Shown in pieces: positions 33,989-45,234 of a stretch of DNA of 64,000 nucleotides. Within the stretch, counting starts at the first letter, position 1, and each line of letters begins with the position of its first letter. Source of the stretch: Tilletia caries. Lineage: Eukaryota; Basidiomycota; Exobasidiomycetes; Tilletiales; Tilletiaceae. The position numbers were made by a program, and so were the translations under genes. Below the pieces are notes generated by a model. It saw only the letters and a list, made by a program, of their open reading frames with translations. It was not told where the DNA came from and made no database searches. Location: contig JALUTQ010000040.1 of assembly GCA_032718865.1 (NCBI GenBank), positions 744,001-808,000 on the forward strand, read 5' to 3'.

Positions 33989-34624
33989 TGCCTCGAGCGG
34001 CGAGTCCTACCGATACTAGACGGAAAAGACAAAGACGTAATCAAGAAAGGAAGGGAAGGATCAGCTCGGAGAGAAGGTGAGCCAAGATTAAAACGAGGTT
34101 GCGCTGAGCCCGTCCGTTGGTAGATGGCAGTGCTGACTCTCGATCCCCAACTTTTTGTGTTCGCAGAGAATCGAATACCCCCAAAGCAAGAGACACAAGT
34201 TCCCCTGTTCCCAAGTTCCCCTGCTCGTGCGTGCACACCTGGACTCGACCGCGGATCGGACGGCTCCCAAGCTGTTGCGCGCGTGCAACATCGTCCCAAA
34301 GATACCACGACCTTGACTCCCAGGCTCTCCTGGTTTCCCCGACGCCCGACTCCCAAAGTCTCCTCACCAGTCTCCTTGACGATCATTGACGACCGGAGGT
34401 TGTCTCTTGGCAGCCTCATATTTCCCACCTGTACAAGTGTATAATTAGCAAATTGTAGTCAGCAGCAGCATCCTCTCCCATATCAGCGTTCTTCTTGTTC
34501 GCGCAGGTTTTGCTGATGACGAACCCAAGTGATCAGTAGGGAGCGCTGGTATGGGGGGTGAGTTGGTATTTTGGGGCCAGACATAACAGCCCTCGGTCAC
34601 AGGCCCCACAGGCAAGCGCTGGTT
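33989..34624. other. Intergenic region
   Basis: This is the region between the 3' end of the gene at 33623 and the 3' end of the GEP4-like gene. Nothing was recognised. Confidence 0.4.
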
Positions 34625-36352
34625 CTATGATGTCCCTCGCCGCTGCCGGAGACGCTCCATCTTCTCCTCTACTTCTTGTCGTTCTCTGGCCATGTAGGCT
34701 GATTCGGTCTTGAGTCTGGCAGGGGTTGACAAAGGGAGAGAGAGGAGGTTTCAGACAGGGACGGACCCACAAAGGGAAAACAAGGTTGCCAAATGGGAAA
34801 GAGAAGCAACGGAATGTCTCACTCACTCTTGTAATCTCTTGATCTTGGCCCGCCGCCCAGTATCCCCACTCGGACTCACAGTCGAAGGGGCAGCGTTGTC
34901 GGCCAAGACCTCTGTTATCACAGCCGAATCTTCGTTTTCTTGTGTGTTCTCCACAGCGTTGGCAGCTGGAGGGGTCTCGGTCCAATCTTTGAGCTTGAAA
35001 CCGGCATACACCCCAAGCGGCACGACGACAAAGAATCCAAGGGCAGCCCCTACGACTTGTGTGTAGTTCCGCCGAGGTGGTCCTTCTGGTGATGCTGGTC
35101 CACCAGATGAACTGGTGGTGGTGTTGGTGGAGGAAGTGCTCATCGGCCGTAGCTGGTTATTCGGCCTCCACGTCTTTGGATGCCGAGTGAAACCGAGCTG
35201 GTTGAGTAAGACGCCCACATCCAGTCGGTTACGTTGCTGCTTGGAAGGTTCTATCAATCGCTGGCTGGTCGTCGAGGAAGGGATGACCGCTTTTTGCCAT
35301 ACATGCGCTTGGTAATGACTACTTCTCCAACCACGCTGACCGGGTTCGAGCCCGCGCCGACTGAGCAAGCGAACCCATATCCGTTCGAGGAAGCGCATGA
35401 AATCGTTCATGAGGCCCTCTCGAGCCCATGTGCTTGAAGTGAGAATGGCGATGCCGGGGGTGTGATGTGTACCGTGAGTCGAGGGGGATCCCGCGTGAGG
35501 CGGAGGTCCGTTCGCAAGGAACAAACTGGCCACTCCGACGGTGGATGCTGAGGACGAGGGAGCAGAGGGTGTTTGGAAGGACGTCGGGAGCGGATTTAGA
35601 GCAGAAGGACCGCAGCATCTGGATCCGCGGCCCCGACGGCGTAGAAGCTCGTCGCCGATCCGGTGGGCGAGGACGACGTCCGTCGAGGTCCGATCACCGA
35701 TGACGGCGATTGCGCCTTCGAATGGAGCCAGATCCACTTCCTTCCCCTTCGTCCAGCGTATCTCTGGCGCTATCAATGCTGTCCCCGCAGCGAGCATATC
35801 GCCAGACCGACGAGTCAGAAGACCAGTAGTCGACTCATCATGCACCTGAACCAACCCATTCTGGACCTTCTCGAAATGCTCAATCACCAACCGGGCGCAC
35901 CGCGAACCCGGCTTCTTCTGTGAATGGCAGAGAACGGGGACACCGCCGAAGGCGCGGGAGAGACGCTCTGCGCGCAGACCGTTGAAGTCGGAGGAGGAGC
36001 CTGCTGAGTTGGAGACGATGAGGATCCGCGAGAGGCCAAAGGTTGCAATGGCTTGTTGGAAGGAGGCCACGATGGCAGGTTCGAGCGTGAACGTATGCGG
36101 TTTTGCCTGCGTGCGCAAAAAAAAAAAAGAAGATCAGTTCAGCACCCACACTCTCTTTTCCCTTTCTCCCATCAGGAAATTGGGGGCACTCACGAGACAG
36201 TTGTCCTTATCGAAGACGAGCGCGCGTACCCCTGCTGCTCGGAGTGCGTGCCAGTCGAGGTGGGCGATGGTAGGGACAGCGATGTGAGGCAGGGCGAGAG
36301 CGGGGCGGTATGTGAGCGCCAGAGCAGCGCGGATTCCTGGCCAGTTCACCAT
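34625..36352 (-). CDS. GEP4: GEP4-like mitochondrial phosphatidylglycerophosphatase with C-terminal extension
   Basis: Three exons give 509 residues: 36352-36194, 36106-34827 and 34715-34625. The N-terminal 230 residues match the GEP4/YqeG HAD phosphatase family: RPALALPHIAVPTI, ALVFDKDNCL (nucleophile Asp48, Asp50), ILIVSNSAGSSSDF, GVPVLCHSQKKPG and AVIGDRTSTDVVLAH. GEP4 dephosphorylates phosphatidylglycerophosphate in cardiolipin synthesis on the matrix side of the inner mitochondrial membrane. A further ORF stretch upstream (Met at 36526) could extend the N-terminus. The last 130 residues contain one membrane segment (VVGAALGFFVVVPLGVYAGF) and a charged coiled coil, not a GEP4 feature. They follow an internal Met at about 35143 and may be a separate gene in the same frame. 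Confidence 0.8.
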
Positions 36353-37146
36353 CGTTCCCGCTCGATTCCGTCGGGAGCGCGTCTCCAGCCTCGACCTCGC
36401 CATCATCCTTCGACCCGCGTCCATCGGAGCGTTTATTACTTTGCCCAAAAATCGTTGCGCAACGATTGTTTTCAAGGCGAGTGCAAGAAGAAAACTTCTT
36501 CCAGCCGCAACTTTCTTCACGACCACGACGATTCAACATCACCCCGACTTCTCAGCATCAGCACCGCGACATTTGCATCCTATGCAGTACTATTGACAGC
36601 ATGGTGTTCGCACCTTTCAGCTTGACTGATTCATACATCGTTTGGCTCACACCCCGGCCCGCGCACCTGACCAGCACTGACCGCCTCCTCTTCCTGTGAC
36701 AGACAAGTCTCCCCTCGGATCTCTTACGCGTTGTACCACCTCATCCTTTCCCTCTTCCCCATTCCCCTCACCCTACCCCTTCCCACCCACACCCAAATCC
36801 CTCCTCCAACCCCCCCTCCCATCCGGCTCATATCGAAGCCTCCCCGTCCGGCAACTCTCGATCCTTCGGGGTCGATCGCAGTTGCCCATGGATAGCGGAG
36901 GTCAAAATTGTTAAACATTCTAGCCAAGAGTGATCTTCTTTTGAGATGTCTATTACCTAAAGGTCGCAGGCCAGCTCGTAGCGTGACCCGCAACGCTGTC
37001 TTCTGCATTACCCAATTAGTCCACATCTTTCCCCTTCTTCATGTAACCTTGTTTCTTTTGGCAGTGGACTGTATGCTGGCAATTCACATCGTCGCGTACA
37101 CACACACACACATCTCTGCTTGGTCCAATTCGACTGCTTTGGATTT
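36353..37146. other. Intergenic region upstream of GEP4-like gene
   Basis: It contains the GEP4-like promoter and the COQ6 3' UTR, with pyrimidine-rich tracts around 36735-36830. No gene is seen, unless the GEP4 start is at 36526. Confidence 0.4.
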
Positions 37147-39346
37147 CTATGGCCTGGACTGATGTTGCTGAGTAGGCGAACCCGCACCTCGCACCATGCG
37201 CTCCTTGATCGGCCCCAACTCATTCAGCACCTCCAGACCCGTACTCCTCCCCCAAACCAGCGCCCTCTCCAGCAATCCACGCCCCGTCCGCAAGACCCCT
37301 CCCCCATGCTCACCTCGGAGGCCGCCGGTATATCCCCTCCCCGCATCGCCAACCCAGAACAGCTGACCCAACTTATCGATCCCACTGGCCCAGAGCGCAT
37401 TCGCAGCCCAGCGCTCGCGCTCATACCCACCAGACCCCAAACTCTTCGCCAACCCGAGATCTGCGCCTTCCTCCCATACAGCCCGCTCGAGCGCGTTACT
37501 GAGCGCACGTACGTCCAGCAGACCCTGGTTCAAGCCCTGGCCCGCGAGCGGGTGGACTGTATGTGCCGCATCGCCCACCAGGACCGTCCTCGAGCGTGCA
37601 GGCGGGGCCGCATGTCCGTCCGTCAACGGATGACTCAAATCCCGCCGCTCGCCCACGCCCTGCAAGAGCCCCACAGCACCCATGAAACCCTCGAGCATCA
37701 CACTCGGCTTGAATGCGTCCAGGGGCGAGACTTTTGCCGAGGGCGAAGGCCCGCGGAGAGAGGCGCCCGTGTACGCCTCGGCATGGCGCAGGGTGAGTGG
37801 GAAACTCGCGGCACTGGGGCCGTCAACGGAGATGATCTTGGCGGGTGTGCGGCCGGAGTGCGCACCGGCGCCCATGCCGACCGAGGCCGAGTACTCGTCG
37901 TCCGGCACGCCGCCGAGTGCCTCGACTTCGGCTGCAGGACGGAAGAGCGTCGTCCGGATTCGCTGGTCGATGGCGTCCTGTAGCCAGCTCCAGTCGCGTG
38001 CCGTCGTCGTTCCGGAAGTAGTGGAAGGAGAAGAAGAGTCGGCGAGGAAGGATTGAATGCGGGCAAAGAGGTAGTCGATGCTGTGCCAGGGCAGTCGGAA
38101 GGCTGCATTGATGAGGTTGGCGAGTAAGGCTGGGTTTGTTGAGGCTGATTCTCGGTGGACTGTTTCGAGAGCGCGTGCGATGTCGGAAGGCAGCGTCCAG
38201 ACCATGGAAGCAGCATCTGGAGACATCTGCGGGAGAAAAAAAGAAAGCCCCAGGGTGAAAGCCATTTTGTCAGGATAGATTGTTGAGTATCATCCAGAGA
38301 ACATGCGAGAGGCTCACAGGAAGGAAAGCGATGGGCCCGCTGGGCAAGAAGCGCTGATGTGCGGTATGGCCAACGGTGCCGGGTCGACAGCGGAGCGTAC
38401 CCACCAGCCCACGCTGGTTGTAATCGTGACCGAAAGTCCGGATGCCGGCGTACTGTCGGACGGGCGAGTTGTGTCCATCAGCGCCGATCAGAAGCCGAGT
38501 GCGAAGCTGTTGGTGCTGCGACGATGAAGAGAGAGTGAGCAGAGGCCACGGGTCTGGGTTGTTCGCCTCGTGCTCGGCGGAGGGCGAAGGGACGATACTT
38601 TCGACCTTGGTGTTCTGGAGAATGCTGATCTGCCACTGACCTTCCTGTGCACGCTGACGGAGAGTTTTGAGGAGAGCCTGCTGCAGGTTGGAGATCTCGA
38701 CCATGGTGCTGAGGTGGGTGGGCTCCTCCCCTGATGGAGCTCCGTCGTCGTTGTCGTCAGAGCCGAACTCGATGGCTGCTCCGGTGAGACCGTCGGAGAC
38801 ATGCATGGCGCGCACGTCCCATGTTCGATCGCGGCGCAGGAAGGGAGCGGCGCCGACGGAGTGGGAGAGGAACCAGGCGAGGTTGTCTGCGGAGAGGGAG
38901 ACGGTGCGATTTTCCCATGCGGTGGCTTGCTCGGATGCCGATGGCGAGCTCGCTGACGTCGGGGGCCAGTGAGCGAGTCTGTCGAGGTTGCCGGCATCGA
39001 TGAGGGCGATGGAGGGTGGGTTGTGCAGGGTGGAGAAAGCGGACGAGGGGCGGGTGAGAGCGCAGGCGAGGGCAAGACCTGCCACGCCTCCACCGACTAT
39101 GGTGATATCCGCCGCGTTCTCCTCCTTCACTTCTGCCGCGGTGCTCAGGGTTCTCCGCGCCTGGGCTGCCCGTCGACTTCGAGCTGGGGGCTGTTGTCGA
39201 TGTGAGCAGGTGGACGTCGCTGTTGCTGTCGCTGTTGCTGTTGCTGCTGAGCTGAACGCGCGCCGACCGGCCGAGGGAGCTGCACCGCGAGCAGACGCAA
39301 CCGCAGCCGCAGCGCCTGCCGAGCGCGCAAGGGTGTGGGATCGCAT
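37147..39346 (-). CDS. COQ6: Ubiquinone biosynthesis FAD-dependent monooxygenase
   Basis: Two exons (39346-38318 and 38226-37147, intron 91 bp, phase 0) give 702 residues. COQ6 hydroxylates the ring precursor of coenzyme Q in the mitochondrial matrix as part of the CoQ synthome. An Ala/Arg/Ser-rich targeting sequence fills the first 70 residues and includes an Ala-Thr repeat encoded by GCTGTT-type triplets. FAD-binding motifs are ITIVGGGVAGLALACAL (about 81-97), LLIGADGHNSPVRQYAGI and VGDAAHTVHPLAGQGLNQG (about 555-575). It is longer than yeast Coq6 (479 residues) through Ser- and Gly-rich inserts. The start at 39346 was preferred over 39505 because it begins the targeting peptide. Confidence 0.94.
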
Positions 39347-39664
39347 CTTGTTTGTATTGTTCGCGAGTGTCAGGCCTGCCCTGGCTGACTGACTGACTGG
39401 GCTGACTGGCTGACCTTCTGGAGGTGGTGGACGCCGATGAGAGGGCAAGTCACGTGACTGATGTTGGCGACGCGCCGCGTGTCGGATCGGGAAAAACACG
39501 GGCAAAAGAAAAACAAAGTCGAAGCCAACATCATCAGCATCTCACTCGCTCACTCGCTCACTCACTGAACTCCACCACTGCACTCAGCACTCAGCTCCAC
39601 CCCAAGGCAGGACAGACGGAGCGAGCTGGACGGGAACGCAACGCGCACGCGAACGCTGGGCACG
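39347..39664. promoter_or_regulatory. Short divergent promoter, COQ6 / Whi5-like gene
   Basis: 318 bp separate two divergent start codons, so the two genes probably share regulatory sequence. It contains CTGACTGACTGACTGG (about 39384) and CTCACTCGCTCACTCGCTCA-type repeats (about 39540). No specific factor site was assigned. Confidence 0.5.
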
Positions 39665-41275
39665 ATGGCGGGAGCGCAACCGCAGCCGCAGCAGTCCGCA
39701 CGCCCGCGCACAACGAAGCGAGCCGCCAACATCCTCAGCGCAGATACCTCGGGCGCAGGCATATCAACAGCCACGCTCGCACTCCCACCCTTCAACGCGC
39801 CTCCTCACGCCGCCGCCTCATCCTCCTCTACAGCAGGGCCATCAAACTCAATCTCAGCTCAGCCCCGGAACGAAGCACCACAGCCGCTCCCAGGAACGAC
39901 GCCCCAGTATCGCACCAGCGCAGCGACAGCACAGCGCAAGCTCGTCGCCGCACAACGCGCACGCCTTACAGCTCTCTCCAAGAACCTCTCCACCCGTCTC
40001 CAGTACGCCTCCTTCAAGGTCGAGAACGGATGGACCGCACAGAGTCTCAGCGAGGTCGAGAATCTCTACTATCGCACCGTCATTGCCAGCCGGCTAAAAG
40101 GTCGCCAATTGGATCCAGCCACGGATCCGGCTGCTGTTCCTGCACAGGGCTCTGCAGATGGCGGCAGTGTGAAGCGGAGGAGGGGCGCGAATGCGGCGGG
40201 GAAGCGCAAAGCGAGGGATAGCACCGAGGCGGCTGCCACCAACACCACCGCTTCGGACATCTCACCATCTACTTCCTCCGTCACTACAACCTCTCCTCAC
40301 TATTCGGCCGGCGCCCAACCTTCCTCCGTCCCTCCAAGTCCTGCATGGACGTCAGCGGCGGCGGGAACGAGCGCTGCAACAGCCTCGATGGGAAGTCATC
40401 CCAATCCACGCGTGCATAATCGCACAGTCGCCACAGGCAGTCCGCCATCGAAGCGAGTCAGATATAGCAAGAGCTATGGGGTCGATGAAGGATTGAGCGG
40501 CGGCATCGGCGGTGGAGCAGGGGTTGGGGGGCATCAACCAGGCAAAAGTCCTGCATCACCGCTCAAGCTCAGTAATGCCAGTCTAGGCGGGGGGAAACAG
40601 GATCTATTCACGGCCCACGGACTTGTCACACCACCTTCCTTTCTGGGCACAGCTCTGCTCTCAAAGGATCCACATCAACAGCTACAGGGCTTGAGTCAAC
40701 CTCCATATCCACACCAACATCCACGTCAACATCCGCCCCAACATCAGATCCAACATCAACCCCAGCAACAAAGACATCAACAGTATCGCCCCAGCATACC
40801 TCACGCTGGGCCGACCTCTCAGCCGCTCCATCCAAATAGAACGCTCCTCCCACCAGTCCAAGTCAATGGCCATCCCCAGCAACACTTCCACCCAACTCCA
40901 CCTCTCAGCGAACAACTCACATCACCAGCACCTTCAGCCGGTCTCCTGCCATCCACCACAATACCTTCGTCCCAACCGCATCAGCAACAGCAGCGTCGGA
41001 CTCCACCACGGGATGTCGGAGCAAGTCTGCCGACGATGACGACGCCTGTCCTGCCATCTTCGACCGCCGCTCGGCGCTATCAGCCCGATCAGGAACGACA
41101 GCTACACGCCATCACCTCCACGCCGACGCTTCCCTCCAATTCTACCTCCCGAGTGTATGCGTCGACGAGTGGTGAGAGTGGCGGCGGTGTCATGGGCCCG
41201 CCGCTAATAACCAATACGTCCGCCGCGGCGGCGATGGCGGCCGTCCTTGCCGCTCAGTCGGGGCTGGGTCGGTAG
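39665..41275 (+). CDS. Putative Whi5/Nrm1-like G1/S transcriptional repressor
   Basis: A single exon of 536 residues. Most of the protein is disordered: Ala/Pro/Ser-rich, a His/Gln-rich stretch (about 338-385) and many SP/TP sites that would suit cyclin-dependent kinase control. One compact segment (about 99-137, with LSTRLQYASFKVENGW and SLSEVENLYYRTV) resembles the short conserved motif of the Whi5/Nrm1 family, which binds the SBF/MBF G1/S transcription factors. A basic patch (KRRRGANAAGKRK, about 168-181) is a likely nuclear signal. The motif match is from memory, so the assignment is tentative. Otherwise it is an unrecognised nuclear regulator. Confidence 0.5.
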   Translation: MAGAQPQPQQSARPRTTKRAANILSADTSGAGISTATLALPPFNAPPHAAASSSSTAGPSNSISAQPRNEAPQPLPGTTPQYRTSAATAQRKLVAAQRARLTALSKNLSTRLQYASFKVENGWTAQSLSEVENLYYRTVIASRLKGRQLDPATDPAAVPAQGSADGGSVKRRRGANAAGKRKARDSTEAAATNTTASDISPSTSSVTTTSPHYSAGAQPSSVPPSPAWTSAAAGTSAATASMGSHPNPRVHNRTVATGSPPSKRVRYSKSYGVDEGLSGGIGGGAGVGGHQPGKSPASPLKLSNASLGGGKQDLFTAHGLVTPPSFLGTALLSKDPHQQLQGLSQPPYPHQHPRQHPPQHQIQHQPQQQRHQQYRPSIPHAGPTSQPLHPNRTLLPPVQVNGHPQQHFHPTPPLSEQLTSPAPSAGLLPSTTIPSSQPHQQQQRRTPPRDVGASLPTMTTPVLPSSTAARRYQPDQERQLHAITSTPTLPSNSTSRVYASTSGESGGGVMGPPLITNTSAAAAMAAVLAAQSGLGR

Positions 41276-41652
41276 GATCGGGGTCCGTGCCAGGTGGGGG
41301 TGGGGGAGCAGGGGCTGGCGGGTGTGTATGGTGGGAAAGTTGGATATGTATAGCTCTGAATGGCTTTGACCGGCCTTGTACACTCCCCCTTCCTCTGCTT
41401 TCTATCTATACTGCAACCTTGAGCGCTCGCAATGGTATGTTCTCTGAATGCAATCAATGTTTTTTTTTCTCTGTTGCCGGGATGCAGGTTACCTATCTCT
41501 GATATGTACTTAGTTTGAAGTACACAGGGCGGAATAACAGCTGAGAAGATGTCTGAGCAAAATGCATAAAATATGTATGTAAATGACGATCCAGTAATCC
41601 TAAGTTCAGCGTTCAGCATTCCAGGTGTTCCGCGTATAGCAAGTCCGGGGCT
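41276..41652. other. Convergent intergenic region
   Basis: 377 bp between convergent stops; it should contain both 3' UTRs. A T tract at 41460-41470. No gene seen. Confidence 0.4.
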
Positions 41653-43670
41653 CTATGTTCCCCTCCGTCTCGGTCCCTGAGGCAGTATCAAGGGTGTAGA
41701 AGCAACGCCCTCCCCACCCTTGCTCGCAACAGACGTCCGATTCGGCCAAACCCACCCCTCATCCAGACCCGTCCGCGTCCGATCCGACCTGCCGGCCACC
41801 AGCCCATGTCCGCGCTCATCGGCCGCCCGACGGAAGTCCAGGTCCGAACACGGCATGGCGCTTTCGAGGGCTGCGATGCGGTCCAGACGCCAGGCGGTGC
41901 TGATTTGGAAGTTGGGGTCGATGGGGGTTCCGATCCGGAAGCCGTTCAGGGCGAGGGAGCAGGAGGACTGGCCGAGTTGCCATCTGGGTTGAATTGAGAG
42001 TCAAAACCCACTTCAGTTCAGTCTACCTCACATGAAGAAGGAGGAGGGCCCCAAAAACTCACCCGTAGCAATTCTTGTGCGCATCACACACCCGATCGCA
42101 GATCTCTGCGTTCATCTGTCCACCGAACGGCGCAAGACAGGCACCCTCGCACTCGAAATGGTCCACCTCGTCCGCCTTCCAGGCCGGCTGAATGACAGTC
42201 CGGTTCAGACGGGCGAGCTCCTGTCTGGCAGCATCCGCAGCCTCGTCACTATGAGTACTGTTATTGACAGCGGCCACGGCGCGAAGGTACACCTGGAGCG
42301 GGTTGCGGAGGAAAGTGGGTGTAAGCCCGTAGAGGACGTCGCATTGCCGAACGCCATCCCATTCGGGGATGGTGGGCAGGAAGCGCTTCTCCCATTGGCG
42401 GAGGAGGTTGAGCTGGTCTGGCGCGTTGTGATGTAAGCTGAGGACGTAGGTGTGCCATAAACGGGGACGGAAGATGAGTTTGTCGAGGCCATCGTGGTGA
42501 AAGCTAGGCGATATGATGGGCAAAGTCAGCCTTAGCCCGAACTCCCCCGTGCACCTAGGCTCTGAGAATACTCACAGATCACGACCGGCGTCGGTATGCC
42601 CATTCCGTCCAGGAAGATCAGCAATAACAGCGCCCATCGCACAGTCCCCACATCCGATATCCTTAAAATGCAAATCCCGATGGAACCGGTACCCATCTCC
42701 ATCATCTCGGTGAAGCGCCTCGACCAAGCCGCGACTCATAGCGAAGCCCGCCCCTCCATGCGCGAAATGCCAGTGCGAATACTCCTCGTCTTCATCGCCG
42801 ACCTCGTCGTATCCGAGATACCACGGGTTGGACTCTGGTCGGTCGAAGTATTGCTCTAGCCAGCGGAGGAGGGTACTCCACATCAGGTAGGAGTCGCCGT
42901 CGATTGTGATGTACCAGGTGGCATTTGGGTACGTCTTCCAGGCGTGTGTGGTGAGAGGGGCGAACTTGAAGCGGTCCAAGGTCCAACCGGTCGAGGTTGG
43001 TGCCACATTGTCGCCATTCTGATGGGCTTTTTGCAGACGGTTGTATTCGTTGCTGAGATCGGGGGAGTGACTCAGGAAGTCGGTGAGGTTGGCGAGGGCG
43101 TCAACGACGGGGAAGCCTGCGATTTGAAGGGGTACGTCCGAGTAGATGAGCCGATTGGGAATGTCTGGTCGGGGTTCTATGAAGTGCCTGATAGGAGATA
43201 GATCGAAGAAGTTCAGCAAGTCCTTTGACAACTTGGCATTTTCTTCGTCTCTAAATCCAACACGCACAATGGTATTCTTTCGTAGATGATGGAATGTCCC
43301 GTCTTGAGCATAAGAACCACCTTGTCATTGATCGGACGTATATCTGCTCCCCCTCTAAAGAGTTCCGAGTACATGCGCATGGGAGCTTTGGAAGCGTGTG
43401 CATTAGGCGGCCAGCCGCGCCCGCCGAGGATCAGAAAGAGCGGGACGGCCATGAGGAGGAGGAGCACGACGAAGCCTCCAACAAGGAAACGTCGCTACGG
43501 AGCACCATTTTGTTTAGAGGTCGTCAGCTCAGATACATCACCGAACGTAGGGATTGGCCCGGGGTACTCACCCTTCCACCATGTTTCCGATGTTCCGGGA
43601 CGATGACCTGTCCCTCAAAAGTTCCAAGAGGGATGTATTCGACCGCCGCCGCTGCCGCCGTGCGGACCAT
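41653..43670 (-). CDS. Type II membrane glycosyltransferase, GT31/fringe-like
   Basis: Five exons with consistent phase give 569 residues: 43670-43572, 43494-43268, 43187-42576, 42503-42063 and 41983-41653. A short cytosolic N-terminus precedes a signal anchor (FVVLLLLMAVPLFLILGG, about 40-57), as in Golgi transferases. VVLMLKTGHSIIYERIPLHF and NRLIYSDVPLQIAGFPVVDA match fungal fringe-like proteins. WYITIDGDSYLMW carries the DxD metal site, and YLGYDEV, FAHGGAGFAMSRGL and GCGDCAMGAVI complete the catalytic domain. The C-terminal part has paired cysteines (CEGACLAPFGG, DRVCDAHKNCYGWQLGQSSC). The sugar donor and acceptor cannot be told from sequence. A long internal intron (43188-43267) reads open for part of its length, which could mislead gene callers. 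Confidence 0.85.
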
Positions 43671-44151
43671 CACGGGAGTTCGGCTGAAGATGGAGCTGCT
43701 ATCGGAACAGCAGCCTCAGCCATGCACCGACCGATGTGATCCTGACCTCCAGAGCAGAACAGGGGGCAATTGGTCGTGGAGGACAAAGCAGAGAAGAACA
43801 AAGGGCTGTCTGTTTCATCTTTGTCCCACATTTATCCGCTGCTTTGGATGCTTTTCGCAGGTAAATTCAGCTCGAGGGGTGGAGAGCGCTGGGAGCATCT
43901 TGCTTTGGAGAAGTGGGAGAAGGGCAAGGCTGTAAAAAGGAGCATGTGTACGCCGGAGATACATATAGTGGGAAGCAGTCAAGAGAAGGGTGCAGTAGTA
44001 GAACACGCTGTATGGGTACTGCGCGTGGGAAAAGGAAACTCTGATGCCGTGGGAAAATGAGATTATGCATGTGCTGGGTTACTACATGCATCCGGTCGCC
44101 TTGGCGAGCTTTGTCTAAAAGAAAGGACAACCCTTACCGCCTCACCGGACG
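43671..44151. other. Intergenic region
   Basis: Promoter region of the glycosyltransferase gene. No other gene recognised. Confidence 0.4.
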
Positions 44152-44159
44152 CTCTTGAC

Positions 44160-44578
44160 CAGTGCTCCGCAGCGGGCCTCCAGGCGGGCTCCGGGCGGGC
44201 TTTTCCGGGCTTGACCCCTTTGGAGTCTGGCCCGCTAAGATCGCACCTATTTTGCACCAGGCCCGATGCCAACCAGGCGGGCCACCGGGCTTGATTACAT
44301 AGCCAGGGAATGCTCATTTCCCACGTGTGAACGGCTTCGGAACGGCTATGCACGTGCCACCCAGCCCCAAAGGTTCCAGTACATTCGATCACGTGCCATA
44401 CCTCATATGAAGACAAACTTAGCGGGCCTAGCGGGCCGCCTGCAAAGATTCGGGCCTGGCCCGATCTTCTCGGCACTGTTTTTGAGCCCGATAAAAGTGG
44501 CCATTTCGAGAAAAAGTGAGCCCGAAGGTCCGGGCCTCAGGCGGGCCTCGTCGGGCCGGGCCTTCGTGCGGAGCACTG
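44160..44578. mobile_element. hAT-like MITE with exact 8-bp duplication
   Basis: Perfect 12-bp terminal inverted repeats CAGTGCTCCGCA lie at both ends, flanked by CTCTTGAC (44152-44159 and 44579-44586). The interior is GC-rich with many GGGCC/GGCCC motifs and has no ORF of interest. Size 419 bp. Confidence 0.88.
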
Positions 44579-44586
44579 CTCTTGAC

Positions 44587-45234
44587 AGCTGACTCCAGAC
44601 ATTGACGCGAGAAGATGCGAGCACAAGAGCGAGTCACCTCCAATCTTCTCACATCATGCGAAAACGTTCCCGTCGCCTTGTGTCTCATTGAAACACACCG
44701 ACCGAAGCAGCCCGACCATGGGCGTTTCGACAGGGTCGGCCGAGGCGGAACGCGGAAGGGCCTCAAGGCCTCAAATTCAGGCTTCAGCGTTCTCGTGGTC
44801 AGTTGAAGACGGCATTCTCGTCGCATTCTTGAAGCTGAGATGAAACGGCCGCGTTACAGATGCGTAATACGTCCTCGCTGTCCTCGCTTGCTGACGTTGC
44901 GAGCTGAGGCCCGCGCCCGACTGACATCCCTACTTTCGCCATGGCCGGATCACATTTCTGATTTCTGTCTTTACTTTGCGCTGACTTCGATTCCCAACTC
45001 ATCTTTAAAGCCAGGCACCAGGACAATACGCCACGTCAGGACCGAGCCAACTCATGACCGCCACTGAACTTGTTCGGCGGGCCGAGGCGATGGCCGTATG
45101 GGTGTGCACATATAAGAAGGCGCCTTCTTCAACGTACTTTGACTCCTGATCATCTTCCTTCCTTCCTCCTCACAGCCCCAACATTGGCAGCTTCCAGTTC
45201 CTTCCCACCAACAACCTGCAATCAGTCCACCACG
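44587..45234. other. Upstream region of the first cluster gene, duplicated at 48.7 kb
   Basis: About 44955-45175 is clearly related to about 48720-48850: shared TTTGCGC.GACTTCGA, CCAGGCAC, TATAAGA/GGGCGCCTTCTTC and CCTGATCATCTTCC. No gene is seen in it. Confidence 0.55.
45111..45116 (+). promoter_or_regulatory. TATA box of the first cluster gene
   Basis: TATAAG sits 124 bp upstream of the ATG at 45235, within the block conserved at 48.8 kb. Confidence 0.55.
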
